DNA of 64,000 bases from Cerrena zonata (GCA_038087015.1 JASBNA010000011.1:186001-250000), one strand, 5' to 3'; positions 1-12,521 are shown, numbered from the stretch's first letter. Notes: generated by a model from the sequence alone, not told the origin. Numbers and translations are program-made.

Positions 1-584
1 ATTACAATAATTGGATATATTCTTTTCAGACAACGGACCATACAAAGATGCTAGTTACCGAAGCTGGAGGGATAGTACTAGAGGGAGTGTATGTCTAGTG
101 CACGCTATATTTCGTCATACTGATTACCGATCACTTTCTGGCATCCCAAATAAAACCACGAGCATACTCGACGCTTGACTTAACATCATACTATTACAAT
201 GATTACATGCCATCACCACTTCGAATTCCAACTGGGCGTAATGAACCAATACAAGGCCTTGCTAGTCAAGTTTATAGTACACGATCGATGCATTCTTGAC
301 TTGTGAGTTCGAACCACAGCTGCGAAGCCCCCCTCGGATGGTCGCAACAGAGGGCGATACTTAGCGAACAAACCCCGGGTATGCTCCCTTTGGGCAGAGG
401 CATTGCCTACGAGTTACGGAGCTACTACGTCGTTCCGTGAATCTTGCAATCAGACGTAAACGCATGGTCCGGGGCGAGGATCCGTGAGTCATGACTTCCG
501 TTCATTATCGAGATAGAGCAATATTTATAGACACATGTCAAGCACATGTCGATATCCTTGGTCTTTTTCTACCCTCAAGTCAGG
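1..584. other. Gene-free stretch upstream of PUT1
   Basis: No ORF with family-like content was seen here. It presumably holds the PUT1 promoter and 5' UTR. A TTCGAAC sequence near 307 resembles a tRNA B box but the flanking bases do not pair into a T-arm. Confidence 0.5.
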
Positions 585-2780
585 ATGCTGTCCCCTATCC
601 TCAGAAATTCTCTTGTTAGATCTAGACCTTGCTTGCGACAATATCGACGACAGCTTTCAACTCATCCTAACACCTCTACTCGGGCTCCATCCATCTCTTC
701 TAAAGGAATACGATGGGGACTTGCTTCGGGTGCTTTACTCGCGACGTCAGCAGTAGTTGTTCAAGCAACTGTACATGCTGACGCCTTCGATGACGACGAT
801 AAGCCCCCTCTCAGAAAGCCTACGCCCCTATCTAGTTTGGTGCGGTCATACATTGTTTACACTTCGTTCTGTATCCCTGGTCTAGTGGATTGGTCCCCCA
901 CAATCTTGGAGACCCTCACGTCTATCCCTCTGGTGAAGCAGGTGACAGAAGCCATAGTCAGAATTACGTTCTTCAATCAGGTGGGTTTCGCATGCTGTCT
1001 AATGTGTCGTGGATGAGTTAATCACACCTGCAGTTTGTCGGAGGTGATACCGCGAACGACACACTTCCTGTTCTCGAAACCCTTCATCAGGAGAACAAGG
1101 GATGCCTCCTGGCTTACAGTGTAGAGGTCGATGAGGCTGAAGCTATTAAAGGCGTCAAGAAGCAAGGAGAAGTTCCGGTCCATAAGCGTGGCGTTCAAGA
1201 AATGGTTCGGAGCATTGACGTTGCTGCCGATTTCGAAGAACAGCATCGTAATGCTAGCGGTAATCGGAGTACCTGGGTCGCCGTTAAACTTGTAAGCTTA
1301 GATAGTATATACACGGATTAAAATTAAATGTTAACGGTGGTCTTGTGCTACAGACGGCGCTGCTTCCCAGTGCTCAATCACTGATCAACTTCTCGAAATA
1401 TATATTGGATACTCGACAAGGATCTTCTATAGTTCCCTTCCCTGGTGCACCTCGTCCATCGGACCTGGATATTCTCTACTCTGGTTCTATTGAAGGTAGT
1501 CCACTGTCACAACAAGATGTCGTTGACCTCAAGAATCTGTACGACGACATGGCTAGGGTGTGTGCCCGTGGCCAGGAGCGTGGAATCCGAGTTGTTATCG
1601 ACGCGGAATACAGGTCAGTTTCTGCATAGCATAGTAAGTAGCCTCAATTATTGCTTACCTATCTCCTCATTTCCAGTTGGTATCAAGTACGCTACCTCTA
1701 CTGAATTCGTTTCCTCAAGGATTCTAACTCAACTGATAACTAGCCTGCAGTCGATGCAATCGCCTTAGGTCTTATGCGAAAATTCAATGAGTTACCTTCC
1801 GGTGATTCAGATTCCGAACGTACCTTCCAACCACTTGTCTACAATACTTTCCAGGCATATCTCCGCAGGTAACACATTCGCTTCATTTAATCTTCCCTCC
1901 TTAAATCCTTAACATGTACTTCAGACAGCCGGCCTACCTTGTCCAAAGCATCGCTGACGCCAAAGCTGGGAACTACGCTTTAGGAATCAAACTCGTCCGA
2001 GGAGCATACCACCCCCACGAAACTTCAGCACATAATCTACGGAACTCTGGAGACGGTGCCAAGAAGAGAAAGTCGTTAGCTATTTCCTCTGAGTCCGAAC
2101 CACCAGTTTGGTCAAACAAAGCAGACACTGACGCAGCTTACAATGGCTCTGTGGAGCTCATCATGAATGAAATTGAGAATGATGTCAAGGGACGTCTCGC
2201 TCCCACTCAATCATCTTCAAGATCCTGGTTGTCCTGGTTGGGACTGAAGAAGGATACTCCAGTCACCGCTCAGCCATCTCCGCCGAGGATTGGTGTACTG
2301 TTCGGCTCTCACAACTGGGATAGTCAGAAGTTGATTCTCAGTCAACTTGTCAAGAGGGGTTTAGCGACTGTGGATGGTGCTTTAGAAAACGGAGACCCTA
2401 TTGTTAGAATTGGGGATGAGGTATTAATGAGAGTATCCGTTGCTCAGCTTTATGGTTTGTGTCCTACTATTTATTACTCTGCCGCTTAGACTGAACTTGC
2501 GGCTTTTTGGCAGGTATGACGGACGCGTTGACAAATTACATCGTGGACCGAACGAGGAGTTCCTCGCCTTTCATCCTCAAATATGTACCATACGGAGCAT
2601 TGGTTGAGGTACGTGATATCATGAATACAATAGTATCGTGATACTGAATATTTTCTATCGTAGGTTATGCCTTACCTTAGTCGACGTGCTATCGAGAACA
2701 AATCGGTTCTTGGGGAAGGAGCCTCGGACGAAGAGAGAAAGCTGGCTGCTCACGAGATTAAGAAGCGGATTTTTGGATGA
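585..2780 (+). CDS. PUT1: Proline dehydrogenase, mitochondrial (PUT1-like)
   Basis: This is a FAD-dependent proline dehydrogenase, which oxidises proline to pyrroline-5-carboxylate in the mitochondrion, the first step of proline catabolism. The ATG at 585 gives an Arg-rich, acid-poor N-terminus typical of a mitochondrial presequence; an in-frame ATG at 546 is an alternative. The fold's hallmark segments are visible: an FVGGDT stretch after the first intron, GIKLVRGAYHPHE, and GVLFGSHN near the C-terminus, followed by LKYVPYGALVEVMPYLSRRAIEN. The CDS is interrupted by several short introns, each of which restores phase when removed; one coding piece is a 10-nt exon (1677-1686). A low-complexity insert with Lys and Ser lies between the VRGAY and GSHN motifs. 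No frame break was found. It is convergent with VPS27, with about 260 bp between them. Confidence 0.93.
1677..1686 (+). other. PUT1: 10-nt micro-exon of PUT1
   Basis: The ten bases TTGGTATCAA lie between an acceptor (ttccag) and a donor (gtacgc). Joining them to the flanking exons gives EY-SWYQ-PAVDA in frame, as expected for proline dehydrogenase; skipping them shifts the frame. Confidence 0.75.
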
Positions 2781-3040
2781 AACTAGACGGCGTAACTAGA
2801 TCGGCTACTGAAGCCCTAACGAACATGACACTGTCTTGCCCCCTACATTTGTACACGCGCACATATAGATACCCCATGTTGTATACACTCTCATCCTGGT
2901 CCGTTTTCTTCATCTCATGTATGTAGCATTCAACACGAAAGCGGTAAATATGCAAAAATTGCTGTAGAAACATACAAACATATCCAGATTCATATCTAAC
3001 GTAAACAAATCGAAGTCCATCCAAATCAACGGTAACTAAA

Positions 3041-5399
3041 CTACAACTCGATCAACAACGCTTCTTCCCTTTTCGGCTCTGCCTGTGGTGCATATGCTTG
3101 GTACACTTGGGGCGGAGCCGAAGGAACTGCAGGGAAGTTCGGTAATTGGTTAGGAACGGAGGTCTGTTGGAGATGCATAAGTTGCTGAGGAGTGTGTGAC
3201 ATTGTGTTTGATCGTGCAAGGGTCTTCTGAGGTCCATATTGAGCAGATTGTGGACCATGAGTAGCGACTGTGTTATGCCTTTGGAGTTGAGACGCTGGAG
3301 GAGATTGAATCGGTTGGTATGGCTGTTGTTGTAATGGTTGTGAAGTCGGGGGTGGTGGCGGAGGTGCAGATGCAAGCGCGGGAGGGGCGGGAGTCTGGTA
3401 CTGAGAAACAGAAACAGGTGGCTGGGGGACATATTGGGCTTGTTGAGCAACTTCCGACGGATTGATGGGTTGCGCTACTTGATACATAGGTTGATACGAA
3501 TCCGATGGAGGAGGAGAGACAGCGTAGACTCCATTTGGTTGTGGAGCAGCCTGGACTGGAGACTGAGGTGGGAGATACGAAGCCTGACCAATTTGGGGTT
3601 GTACAGGCGGAGGAGAGGTAATCCGCGACTGTGAATTCGGGGACCATTGGGAGTACTGGGGTTGTTGGTACTGTGGTGCATAGCCGGAGTTCGAGGGTTG
3701 GGCGCTGGATGAAGCGACAGGAGCAGTCCTCCATCGAGATAATTGTTCAGTCAGAATCTTATCATAGAGCTTTACGGCTTCCGAGAGCTTCTCATGCATC
3801 TCCGTGAGTACTTCTGGGGTAATTCCAAATCGTCAATACAAGCAAATAATCACGAGTCAAGTGAACTCACCTTCTTTCCGTCCCGTGTCACTAAGACTCA
3901 TTGCAAGTTTAGGTCGCAGTGCATTGGCCTTGTCATACAATTCCGTAACAGCGGGGTATCGTGACAAGTCCCGTCCACCTTGTGACTCTACTTGGTCGAC
4001 CGTCTGACTGAAAGTCAAAATCGCGTCCTCCTCTAACGGTTCCAAATCATATTTTGGTAACGTCGGCACAGTCGGTTTAGGCGTAGCTGCTGAGGGTGGG
4101 TAAGACTGGGCGTATCCTGCCCCGTATGTATAGCTCGGCTGTTCTGAGCGAGGTGTTTCAACACCTAGAGGTGCACTAGGCCTGGGAGCTTGTGCTTCAC
4201 GTAGACTAGCTTCAATAGCAGCTTTGAGATCAGGGTCATCTTCATCTTCTTCGGCGACGGCTGATGTTGATCGAGTGGGGTGAGTGCGCCTATCAACTAA
4301 TGGCGGTTCGGAAGCTTGCCATGACGATGGCGAAGGAACGTAGCCTGGTCGATGGCCGCCAGCAGCACCTACTTCCTGTAGCGATAGTTGAATGGCACGC
4401 TGGAGCTCTGCATCAGCGAATTCTTGGGCAGAACGATGTCTTGAAGATGATACACTTTGTGAACTACGGTGAGACCTAGGCAAGACAAATATGGTATTTC
4501 AATATCGTAATCAGGGCCAGAAGATGAGACATACTTGTGTTTCTTGCTGAGTTTGGTGTGACAACTATCACAAACACGGACTTCTTGTGTGATTCCAAAG
4601 TGAGGCAACGCCATGGACTTGGATGAACACTGTTGATCGAAGACTTGACCACAGTTCCGGCAGTGATGCTTCCGATTTGTGAATGTGAAGGCGGTACGAC
4701 ACCGCAAGCACACGTCAGAGTCTATCCATTCTGGTGGAGTCTGCGTGTCCACCATTGCTGAACTGACCACGGCTGGGTCTCGAGGAGGGAAGTTAAACCC
4801 TACCACGCGTTCAATAATATGATACGAGAGTGATTAATAATGTATTTACCTTCACGTTGTAGCGTCCTGTATACCTCCCCAGCATAGCTTAGGTTAGCCT
4901 TGCCCTCGAACGCAATTGCCCAATTCTGCACGAGACGCAAGATCTTGTTCTTCACGTCATGATTTAGGACTGGCATCTTCAAGATTGATACAAGGTTGTC
5001 CATGAATTCCCTGGAAGCAGCCTCCACCAAGAAAGCATCACCGCCGTTCTTGATACATATATCTGTAAGCTGTAAAGATACTTGAGAACTCGGTTCTTAA
5101 TCCTAATAAGCGAATCGCTTACTCCAAGCGCGAGTAACTGTACATTGGGATTCTTGTTATTGAGTCGACGCTTGAGAGCACGCATTGCATCCTTGGGTTG
5201 AACAGATTTTGAACGAATTTGATCGCATATTTCCAAGTTCAGTGCAATGTCCTCTTGGCCAGACGGTAGCAGCTCCGAAGTGGCTCTGTCTGTAATAGTC
5301 TTCATCAGCATTGATTATGAGGTATACGTGATGATACTTGCCGATTGCATCGTCGAGCTGAGTGGTTCCCCAGAGTAGAGAAGAGAATAAGGAGGTCAT
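3041..5399 (-). CDS. VPS27: ESCRT-0 subunit VPS27 (Hrs homologue)
   Basis: VPS27 binds ubiquitinated cargo and PI3P on endosomes and recruits ESCRT-I for multivesicular-body sorting. Five introns join an N-terminal VHS domain (from 5399), a FYVE zinc finger ([15 protein letters not shown] and paired CxxC motifs, about 4570-4740), two UIM helices ([12 protein letters not shown] and [12 protein letters not shown], about 4200-4430), then a Pro/Gln-rich tail. The tail carries a PSAP motif (VPSAPPQ), the usual ESCRT-I docking site, and ends in LLIEL, a clathrin-box-like terminus. Intron 1 (5290-5341) is a GC-AG intron with donor G/GCAAGT. All exons join in phase and no lesion was found. It is head-to-head with RPB1 across 548 bp. 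Confidence 0.95.
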
Positions 5400-5947
5400 G
5401 GTTCGTGAGTAGGTTGGCTTGGTCGTCGAGGTCGACGAGCGAGTGTGACTGACGCGTTACAACTGCGCGCGTCATTGGCACTGGCAGTGGGCGCTGCAGG
5501 ATAGACGCTTGTGACTTTGTGTGACTGGGGATGTGAGTTTCGAGCTCCGCCCGAATCGACACAAAGGGTGTGACAATGGCGGGGCCGAGTGTTGTCCAAC
5601 AACCACCTCGACGTCGTTGCCCACGTCGTCGCTGTCCTCAACACTATCTCTCTAGACGACAGAGGACATTGTCTACTTGCTTCTGGAACATATCTCTGCA
5701 GTCTTGTCTGCCTCTGATACCTCTCTGGTCCAGCTTAATCAGCTTGTCTAGGTTCCGACGAAAATCTCGTGAAAAGCTCCTAAGTCGCCAACGTTTCGTC
5801 GGCTCTACCTGGGACTTCGCGACTTCTGTGCTCTTTGCACCTAAATAGATATTTACAGATTGTTTACCCTACTTATCTCTAGTTCGCGTACTTGTATTCT
5901 CGCGCCTCTCTAGCTCGTATCATCTACACCATTACCCCCTTTCCAAC
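5400..5947. promoter_or_regulatory. Divergent VPS27/RPB1 promoter region
   Basis: These 548 bp lie between two divergent housekeeping start codons. The right third (about 5640-5940) is pyrimidine-rich on the + strand, as in many basidiomycete housekeeping promoters. Small ORFs here (for example 5570-5848) look like chance Arg/Pro-rich readings. No TATA box was recognised. Confidence 0.5.
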
Positions 5948-8900
5948 ATGCTCGGCCACCGATTCGCGGAGTCTGCAGCTCCAATCCGCAAGGTCAAGGA
6001 GGTGCAGTTTGGTATCCTCTCCCCAGAGGAAATCGTGAGTTGAATCGTGTTAAGCCGCGTCTTAATTGCTGATCTTTATACCTCTTCCAGAAAGCATACT
6101 CAGTCGCCAAGATCGAACATCCTGAAGTGATGGACGAGACCACCCACAAGCCCAAAATGGGTGGCTTGATGGATCCTCGGTTGGGCACCATCGACAGGAA
6201 TTTCAAGTGTCAGACGTGTGGTGAGGGAATGTCAGAGTGTCCCGGGCATTTTGGTCACATTGAGTTGGCCAGGCCGGTGTTTCATCCTGGTCAGTATCTT
6301 CGTATGCTCTGAGGGAGATGAGCGAACTAACTGTGATAATCTTGACCAGGGTTCATCATAAAAGTGAAGAAAATCCTGGAGTGTATATGTGTCAATTGTG
6401 GAAGACTGAAAGCCGATATCGTGAGTTCTTCTTCCTCTACTCGTTTCGCACCCCACCACCCAATTTTCTGGGGGCTCTCTCCACTGGAGAACCCCAAGCC
6501 CGCTATGCGTTAGATCTCGAACATCGAGACGTTCTTCTACCTGTGGTGCGGTTGGCGCGCGTTTTCGGTCGCTTGATCGCCGCGCTGACCATTGCATACA
6601 CCCGGTGCTGGTTGGACACGCGGTAGTGTGGTGAAATGGGGGGCTGAGCGAGCAGTGCGAACCTTCTCTCACAGCTGGCTGCCTTGCCGGACTGGGATGG
6701 ATGGCCAAACCGCCTTCGCTGTGACGCAGTTCGAATGGCGAGTTTCTTGGCTGGCACTATGTTACCCACGCGTTTTGCCCCCTGTGTATCACTTTGTGTT
6801 ATGCATGTCTGCGTGATTGCAGTATTTTTCGTAGACATAGTTGCTGACGTCCTCATCTTTATGCATTGTAAGTCGGACCCAAATTTTGCAGACAGAATCA
6901 GGCATGTCCGCGACCCGAAAGCTCGAATGCAAGTTGTATGGAACTTTTGCAAGAGCAAGATGGTTTGTGAGCCTGACGAACCGAGAGACGATAACGAGAA
7001 CATGGACGCAGATGAGCCGAAGAAAGGTCACGGTGGGTGTGGCGCTGCCCAACCGCTCGTCCGAAAAGAGGGCTTGAAGCTGTTCGTGCAGTACAAGCGT
7101 TCAAAGGATGAAGATGAGGTTTGTACAGAACATACCTGTGTGCGCAACTGCTAATAACTTGGGTGATCACCACCAGGAGGTTAAGTCTCTTCAACCTGAC
7201 AAGCGACTGTTCCCGCCTTCCGAAGTTTACACTGCGTTGAAGAAGATCTCCGATTCAGATCTCCACCTACTCGGTCTCTCTGACGAGTATGCTCGACCGG
7301 AATGGATGATTCTTACAGTGATGCCCGTCCCCCCTCCTCCAGTTCGCCCTAGTATAGCGGTTGACGGTGGCTCGATGAGGAGTGAGGATGATTTGACCTA
7401 CAAATTGGGCGATATCATCAAAGCATCTGCCAATGTGCGGCGGTGTGAGCAAGAAGGTGCACCTGCTCACGTTATCACGGAATTCGAGCAGCTCCTCCAG
7501 GTATGGACTATTGAGCTTTTACTCACGAAAGGGGTATGAAATGTTTCCTTCGTCTAGTTCCACGTGGCGACGTACATGGATAACGACATTGCTGGTATTC
7601 CACAAGCGTTGCAAAAATCGGGTCGTCCAGTGAAAGCTATTCGTGCTCGACTAAAGGGCAAGGAAGGACGTCTGCGAGGAAACTTGATGGGTAAACGTGT
7701 TGACTTCTCGGCTCGTACGGTCATCACCGGAGATCCTAACTTGGAACTCGATGAAGTCGGTGTGCCGAGGAGTATAGCTATGAATCTGACATATCCTGAA
7801 CGAGGTACGTGCGAGATGTGACTCTGAAATGATTAACGCCTTATTCAGGTCCTTTTAGTCACGCCATATAATATCGTTTATCTTCAAGAGCTCATCAGGA
7901 ACGGTCCTACAACATACCCTGGTGCACGTTATGTGGTCAAGGATACGGGTGAACGTATTGATCTTCGATACAACAAACGGGCTGATGCTTTCTTGCAATA
8001 CGGTTGGATTGTTGAGCGTCATCTTCGGAATGGAGAGTGAGTATGCGGTTATCCGTGTGTCATTCACTAGCTAACACATTCTATGAAAGCTTTGTACTGT
8101 TCAACCGTCAACCCAGTTTGCACAAGATGAGTATGATGAGCCATCGAGTTCGCCTTATGCCTTATTCCAGTGAGTATCCTTTTCATCGTCAAAGTCAATA
8201 TTTCTCATGAAATTCCTACAGCATTCCGTCTGAATCTTTCCGTCACTCCCCCATACAACGCCGATTTCGATGGTGATGAGATGAACATGCAGTAAGTATA
8301 CGGTTGCATTTCATCTAATATTCCTGGTTCACAACAAAAACACTTCTATTAGTGTTCCGCAGAATGAAGAAACCCGCGCTGAACTCAGTCAGATAGCTTG
8401 GGTGCCTCGGCAGGTATGTGCAACGAAATGGATTTTAACACCGTTTGCTGATGTTTTCTACCATAGATCATTTCTCCGCAGGCGAACAAGCCTGTCATGG
8501 GTATCGTGCAAGACACTCTATGTGGTATCCGAAAATTCACCCTCCGAGATTGCTTCCTGGATTGGACACAAGTCCAGAATATTCTTCTCTGGGTTCCTGA
8601 ATGGGACGGCTCAATACCAACGCCTGCCATCATCAAGCCAAAACCGTTATGGTCGGGGAAGCAAATCCTCAGCATGTGTATACCTCGCGGTATCAACATT
8701 TACCGATCTTCTGACTCGAAATCTGTCAACCCTGTCTTCGATGACGGTATTCTCATCGAAAATGGTGAGATCATCTATGGTATTGTCGAGAAGAAAACCG
8801 TCGGTGCTGCGCAGGGCGGTCTTGTCCACATCGTTTTCCGTGAGAAGGGTCCGGAAAATACGCGTACCCTCTTCACTGGTCTTCAACAGGTCGTAAACTA

Positions 8901-11900
8901 CTGGCTGTTCCATAATGGCTTCAGTATCGGTATCGGTGACACGATCGCGGACAAGAAGACAATGGAACATATCACCAGTCAAATTGCCCAGCGCAAAGCC
9001 AATGTCGTTCAAATTATCGACGACGCCGCTCACGATCGACTCAAAGCCCAACCGGGTATGACAATTCGAGAGTCGTTCGAGAGTAAGGTTGAGCGAGAGC
9101 TCAACTTGGCTCGTGACCAGAACGGTCAGTACGCACAGAAGAACTTGAAAGAAGACAACAATGTCAAGCAAATGGTGGTCGCCGGTTCGAAGGGTTCATT
9201 CATCAACATCTCCCAAATGTCTGTCTGTGTCGGTCAGCAGATCGTCGAAGGAAAACGTATACCTATGGGTTTCCGTCACCGTACGCTCCCTCATTTCACC
9301 AAGGATGACTTCAGTCCAGAGTCCCGCGGATTCGTCGAGAACTCGTACCTCCGAGGACTTACACCGCAGGAGTTCTTCTTTCACGCTATGGCCGGCCGTG
9401 AAGGTTTGATCGATACTGCTGTCAAGACCGCCGAGACTGGATACATTCAACGTCGTCTAGTCAAGGCCCTGGAAGATGTTATGGTCCACTACGATGGTAC
9501 TGTCCGAAACTCACTTGGTGATCTTATCCAATTTGTGTATGGTGAGGATGGTATGGATGGTGCCTTCATCGAGCGTCAGAACATCGAAACCTTTGCTCTT
9601 ACCGACAAGGAATTCGAGCACGATTACCGTGTTGATGTTACCGACCCCTCGGGTGGATTCCTCCCCGGTGTGCTGCAGGCTGGCTTGGACGATAGCTCCT
9701 TGGAGCTTCAGGTTAAGCTCGATGAGGAGTTTGCACAACTTTCAGAAGATCGTCGCATGCTCCGAGATTTCATCTTCCCTCGACAGGATCCCGCAAACGC
9801 TCGCTACCTTCCTGTCAACCTCCAACGTATTGTACAGAACGCTGTTCAAATCTTCCACATCGACAGACGGAAACCAAGCGACCTCGAGCCAATACATATC
9901 ATCGACTCCGTTCGTGAACTATGTGATCGACTCATCGTCGTCCGTGGTGACGATGCTCTCACACGGGAGTCACAGTCAAATGCCACTCTCATGTTCCGCA
10001 TGCACCTTCGTGCGACGTTCTCTTCTCGCCGTGTCCTCGAGAAGTATCATCTCAACCGAGAGGCATTCGAATGGATCATGGGTGAAGTCGAAGCAAAGTT
10101 CAACCAATCGTTGGCTCACCCCGGTGAGATGTGTGGAACCCTTGCTGCGCAATCCATTGGTGAACCGGCCACTCAGATGACGCTCAACACGTTCCATTAT
10201 GCTGGTGTGTCCAGTAAGAACGTTACCCTTGGTGTCCCTCGTCTGAAGGAAATCATCAATGTTGCCACCAACATCAAGACACCATCGCTCTCAGTCTACC
10301 TCGAGCCCGAAATCTCTACGGACCCTGTCCTTGCGAAGAATGTTCAACAGGAACTTGCTTACACTTCTCTGCGTACCGTTACCGCCGCTGTCGAAATTTG
10401 GTACGATCCCGAACCTCATACTACCATCATCGAGGAGGATGCTGTCTTCGTCGAGTCCTTCTTCGCCATTCCTGACGAGGATATTGAGGTCAAGATGCAC
10501 TTGCAGTCTCCTTGGCTGCTACGTCTCGAACTCGACCGAGCGAAGATGATTGATCGTAAACTCGAGATGGCCTACGTTGCTGGTCGCATAGCCGAGAGCT
10601 TTAAGACTGATCTCTTCGTCATTTGGAGTGAAGACAACGCTGAAAAGCTTGTTATTCGTTGTCGTGTATTGGGCGGAGCCGATAAGGATGAGGACGACAT
10701 GGGCACCGTCGAGGAAGATATCTTCCTTCGTCAACTCGAGAACACGATGTTGAACTCCGTTAGCTTGCGCGGTGTGTCTGGTATTGGACGTGTCTTCTTG
10801 TTGGAGCACGACAAGGTCGTAATCTCACCTGACGGCAAGATCCTTGCTCGTGGCGAAGAGAAGGAGTGGGTGCTCGAAACCGATGGTGTTAACCTGAAGA
10901 CAGTCATGTGCGTTGACGGTGTCGACTTCAAGAGGACGTACTCGAACAGTTGCGTGGAAGTCTTCAATGTCCTTGGAATAGAGGCTGCCCGTAATGCTAT
11001 CATGAAGGAGCTACGTGGAGTTATCGAATTCGATGGTTCATACGTTAACTACCGTCACCTGGCGTTGCTTTGTGATTTGATGACACATCGCGGAACTCTC
11101 ATGGCCATCACACGACATGGTATTAATCGTGCAGATACTGGAGCATTGATGAGATGTTCGTTCGAGGAGACTGTCGAAATTCTCATGGAGGCTGCTGCTG
11201 TTGGTGAAAAGGACGATTGTCACGGTATTGCTGAGAACGTTATGTTCGGACAGATGGCACCTATGGGTACAGGTGCATTCGAGATCGCGCTTGACATTGA
11301 CATGCTTAAGGATGTCATTGTCGATCACCGTATACCTGTCCATGCGAATATGTTGGCAGCACCGGTGGACTCTGGCATGACTCCTGGACAGGTGGCTATG
11401 ACCCCTTACGACAGCAACTCGCCAATGTGGACATCAGACACCTCATTCAAAGGAGAGACCGCCGCGTTCTCACCCTTAGCCGTCAACGGTGGAGACGACC
11501 AGGAAAGCTTCCGCTACCTTCCTTACGGTACGAGTCCGCTGGGTGCTGGTGCCATGTCGCCTGCAGCTCCTGGCTATAGTCCAAGTTCTCCTAATGCCTA
11601 CTCACCGACTTCGCCATACGTTCCACCCTCGCCCTATGGAGGTGCAACGTCGCCTTTCGGAGCCACCTCGCCTTATGCAACATCTCCGTTCTACGACCGA
11701 AATGCTGGACGACCAACCTCTCCGACATATTCGCCTACGTCACCTGCTCTCCATCTTACGTCGCCTTCATACTCTCCTACGAGTCCCCAATACTCTCCCA
11801 CATCACCATCATTCTCTCCAACATCACCTGGGTACAGTCCCCAGTCGCCTTCCTTCAGCCCTACGTCCCCACGTTACTCTCCTACAAGTCCATCCTTCAG

Positions 11901-12521
11901 TCCTACTTCACCTCGTTGTAAGTGTCTTCTCGATATTGCTTTGTTTCTTTTACTAAATTATTCCTCCAGACTCACCGAGTAAGAATATGTCTCTATTACT
12001 ATGTAAATATTGCTCACATTTTCTCCTGCTTCGTTTTCGATTATCTAGCATGTGAGTTGTCAGTTAATTCGTTCTTTCTATCTCTTGCTGACTTCAAATT
12101 GTTTAGCACCTGCCCAGATGTCCCCTGCATCGCCGAAGTACTCCCCGACCTCCCCCGCCTCTCCATCATCTCCAAAATACTGTAGGTCGAACTCCTTTTT
12201 TAGTAGTAATTGAATTACTAACGGTTCCATAGCCCCCACTTCGCCGGCATATTCACCAGCTTGTAAGTCTAAGTTCTCTTGTTACCTGATTATACTAATT
12301 TCGTTGGACTGGTCATTTAGCTCCCGCTTATTGTAAGTCCTGTATACCATATAACATATACAACTCCGAGACTAAATCATATCCTTTCAGCCCCTGCCTC
12401 GCCGGCGTACAGCCCAACTTCTCCGCCGTGGTCTCCATCAAGCCCGGCACAGCAGAACGGGTCGTCGTCAAACACACAGAATCGCAGCCACTCTTACAGC
12501 ACTTCTCCTTCCTGGGATTGA
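5948..12521 (+). CDS. RPB1: DNA-directed RNA polymerase II largest subunit RPB1
   Basis: RPB1 forms half of the Pol II active centre and carries the C-terminal heptad domain (CTD). The ATG at 5948 starts [20 protein letters not shown], typical for RPB1. Landmarks include the clamp zinc site [17 protein letters not shown], the catalytic [10 protein letters not shown] split across introns near 8255-8360, the trigger-loop region [20 protein letters not shown] segment near 10180-10230, and a CTD of about 20 heptad-like units from about 11560. The last large ORF stops at 11980, but splicing through exons 11970-11978, 12049-12051, 12107-12181, 12233-12262 and 12321-12332 into 12391-12521 keeps YSPTSP repeats and ends [10 protein letters not shown]. 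All of these tail introns are phase 1. The 452-bp intron 6421-6872 is far longer than the others. No frame break was found. Confidence 0.96.
11970..11978 (+). other. RPB1: 9-nt CTD micro-exon of RPB1
   Basis: ACTCACCGA lies between acceptor ctccag and donor gtaaga. With the preceding T it completes Tyr and adds Ser-Pro, continuing a YSPTSP heptad. Both flanking introns are phase 1. Confidence 0.8.
12049..12051 (+). other. RPB1: Candidate 3-nt micro-exon of RPB1
   Basis: The triplet CAT lies between a good acceptor (tatctag) and a good donor (gtgagt). Including it turns the sequence at the junction from YSPTPA into YSPTSPA, i.e. restores a canonical heptad. Skipping it also keeps the frame, so sequence alone cannot prove use. 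Confidence 0.5.

Noticed and set aside
296..330. Possible tRNA B box (GTTCGAACC)
   Set aside because: The flanking five bases do not pair as a T-arm, and no A box or acceptor stem was found.
5570..5848. Upstream ORF in the RPB1 leader
   Set aside because: Arg/Pro-rich chance frame in a promoter region, no family resemblance.
6503..7003. Antisense ORF of 166 codons in RPB1
   Set aside because: It lies opposite an intron and a well-supported RPB1 exon, and its composition (Arg/Thr/Ser-rich) is that of a shadow frame.
9476..10180. Overlapping + strand ORF of 234 codons in RPB1
   Set aside because: It is the +1 frame of a conserved RPB1 exon with biased codons; no protein-like features.
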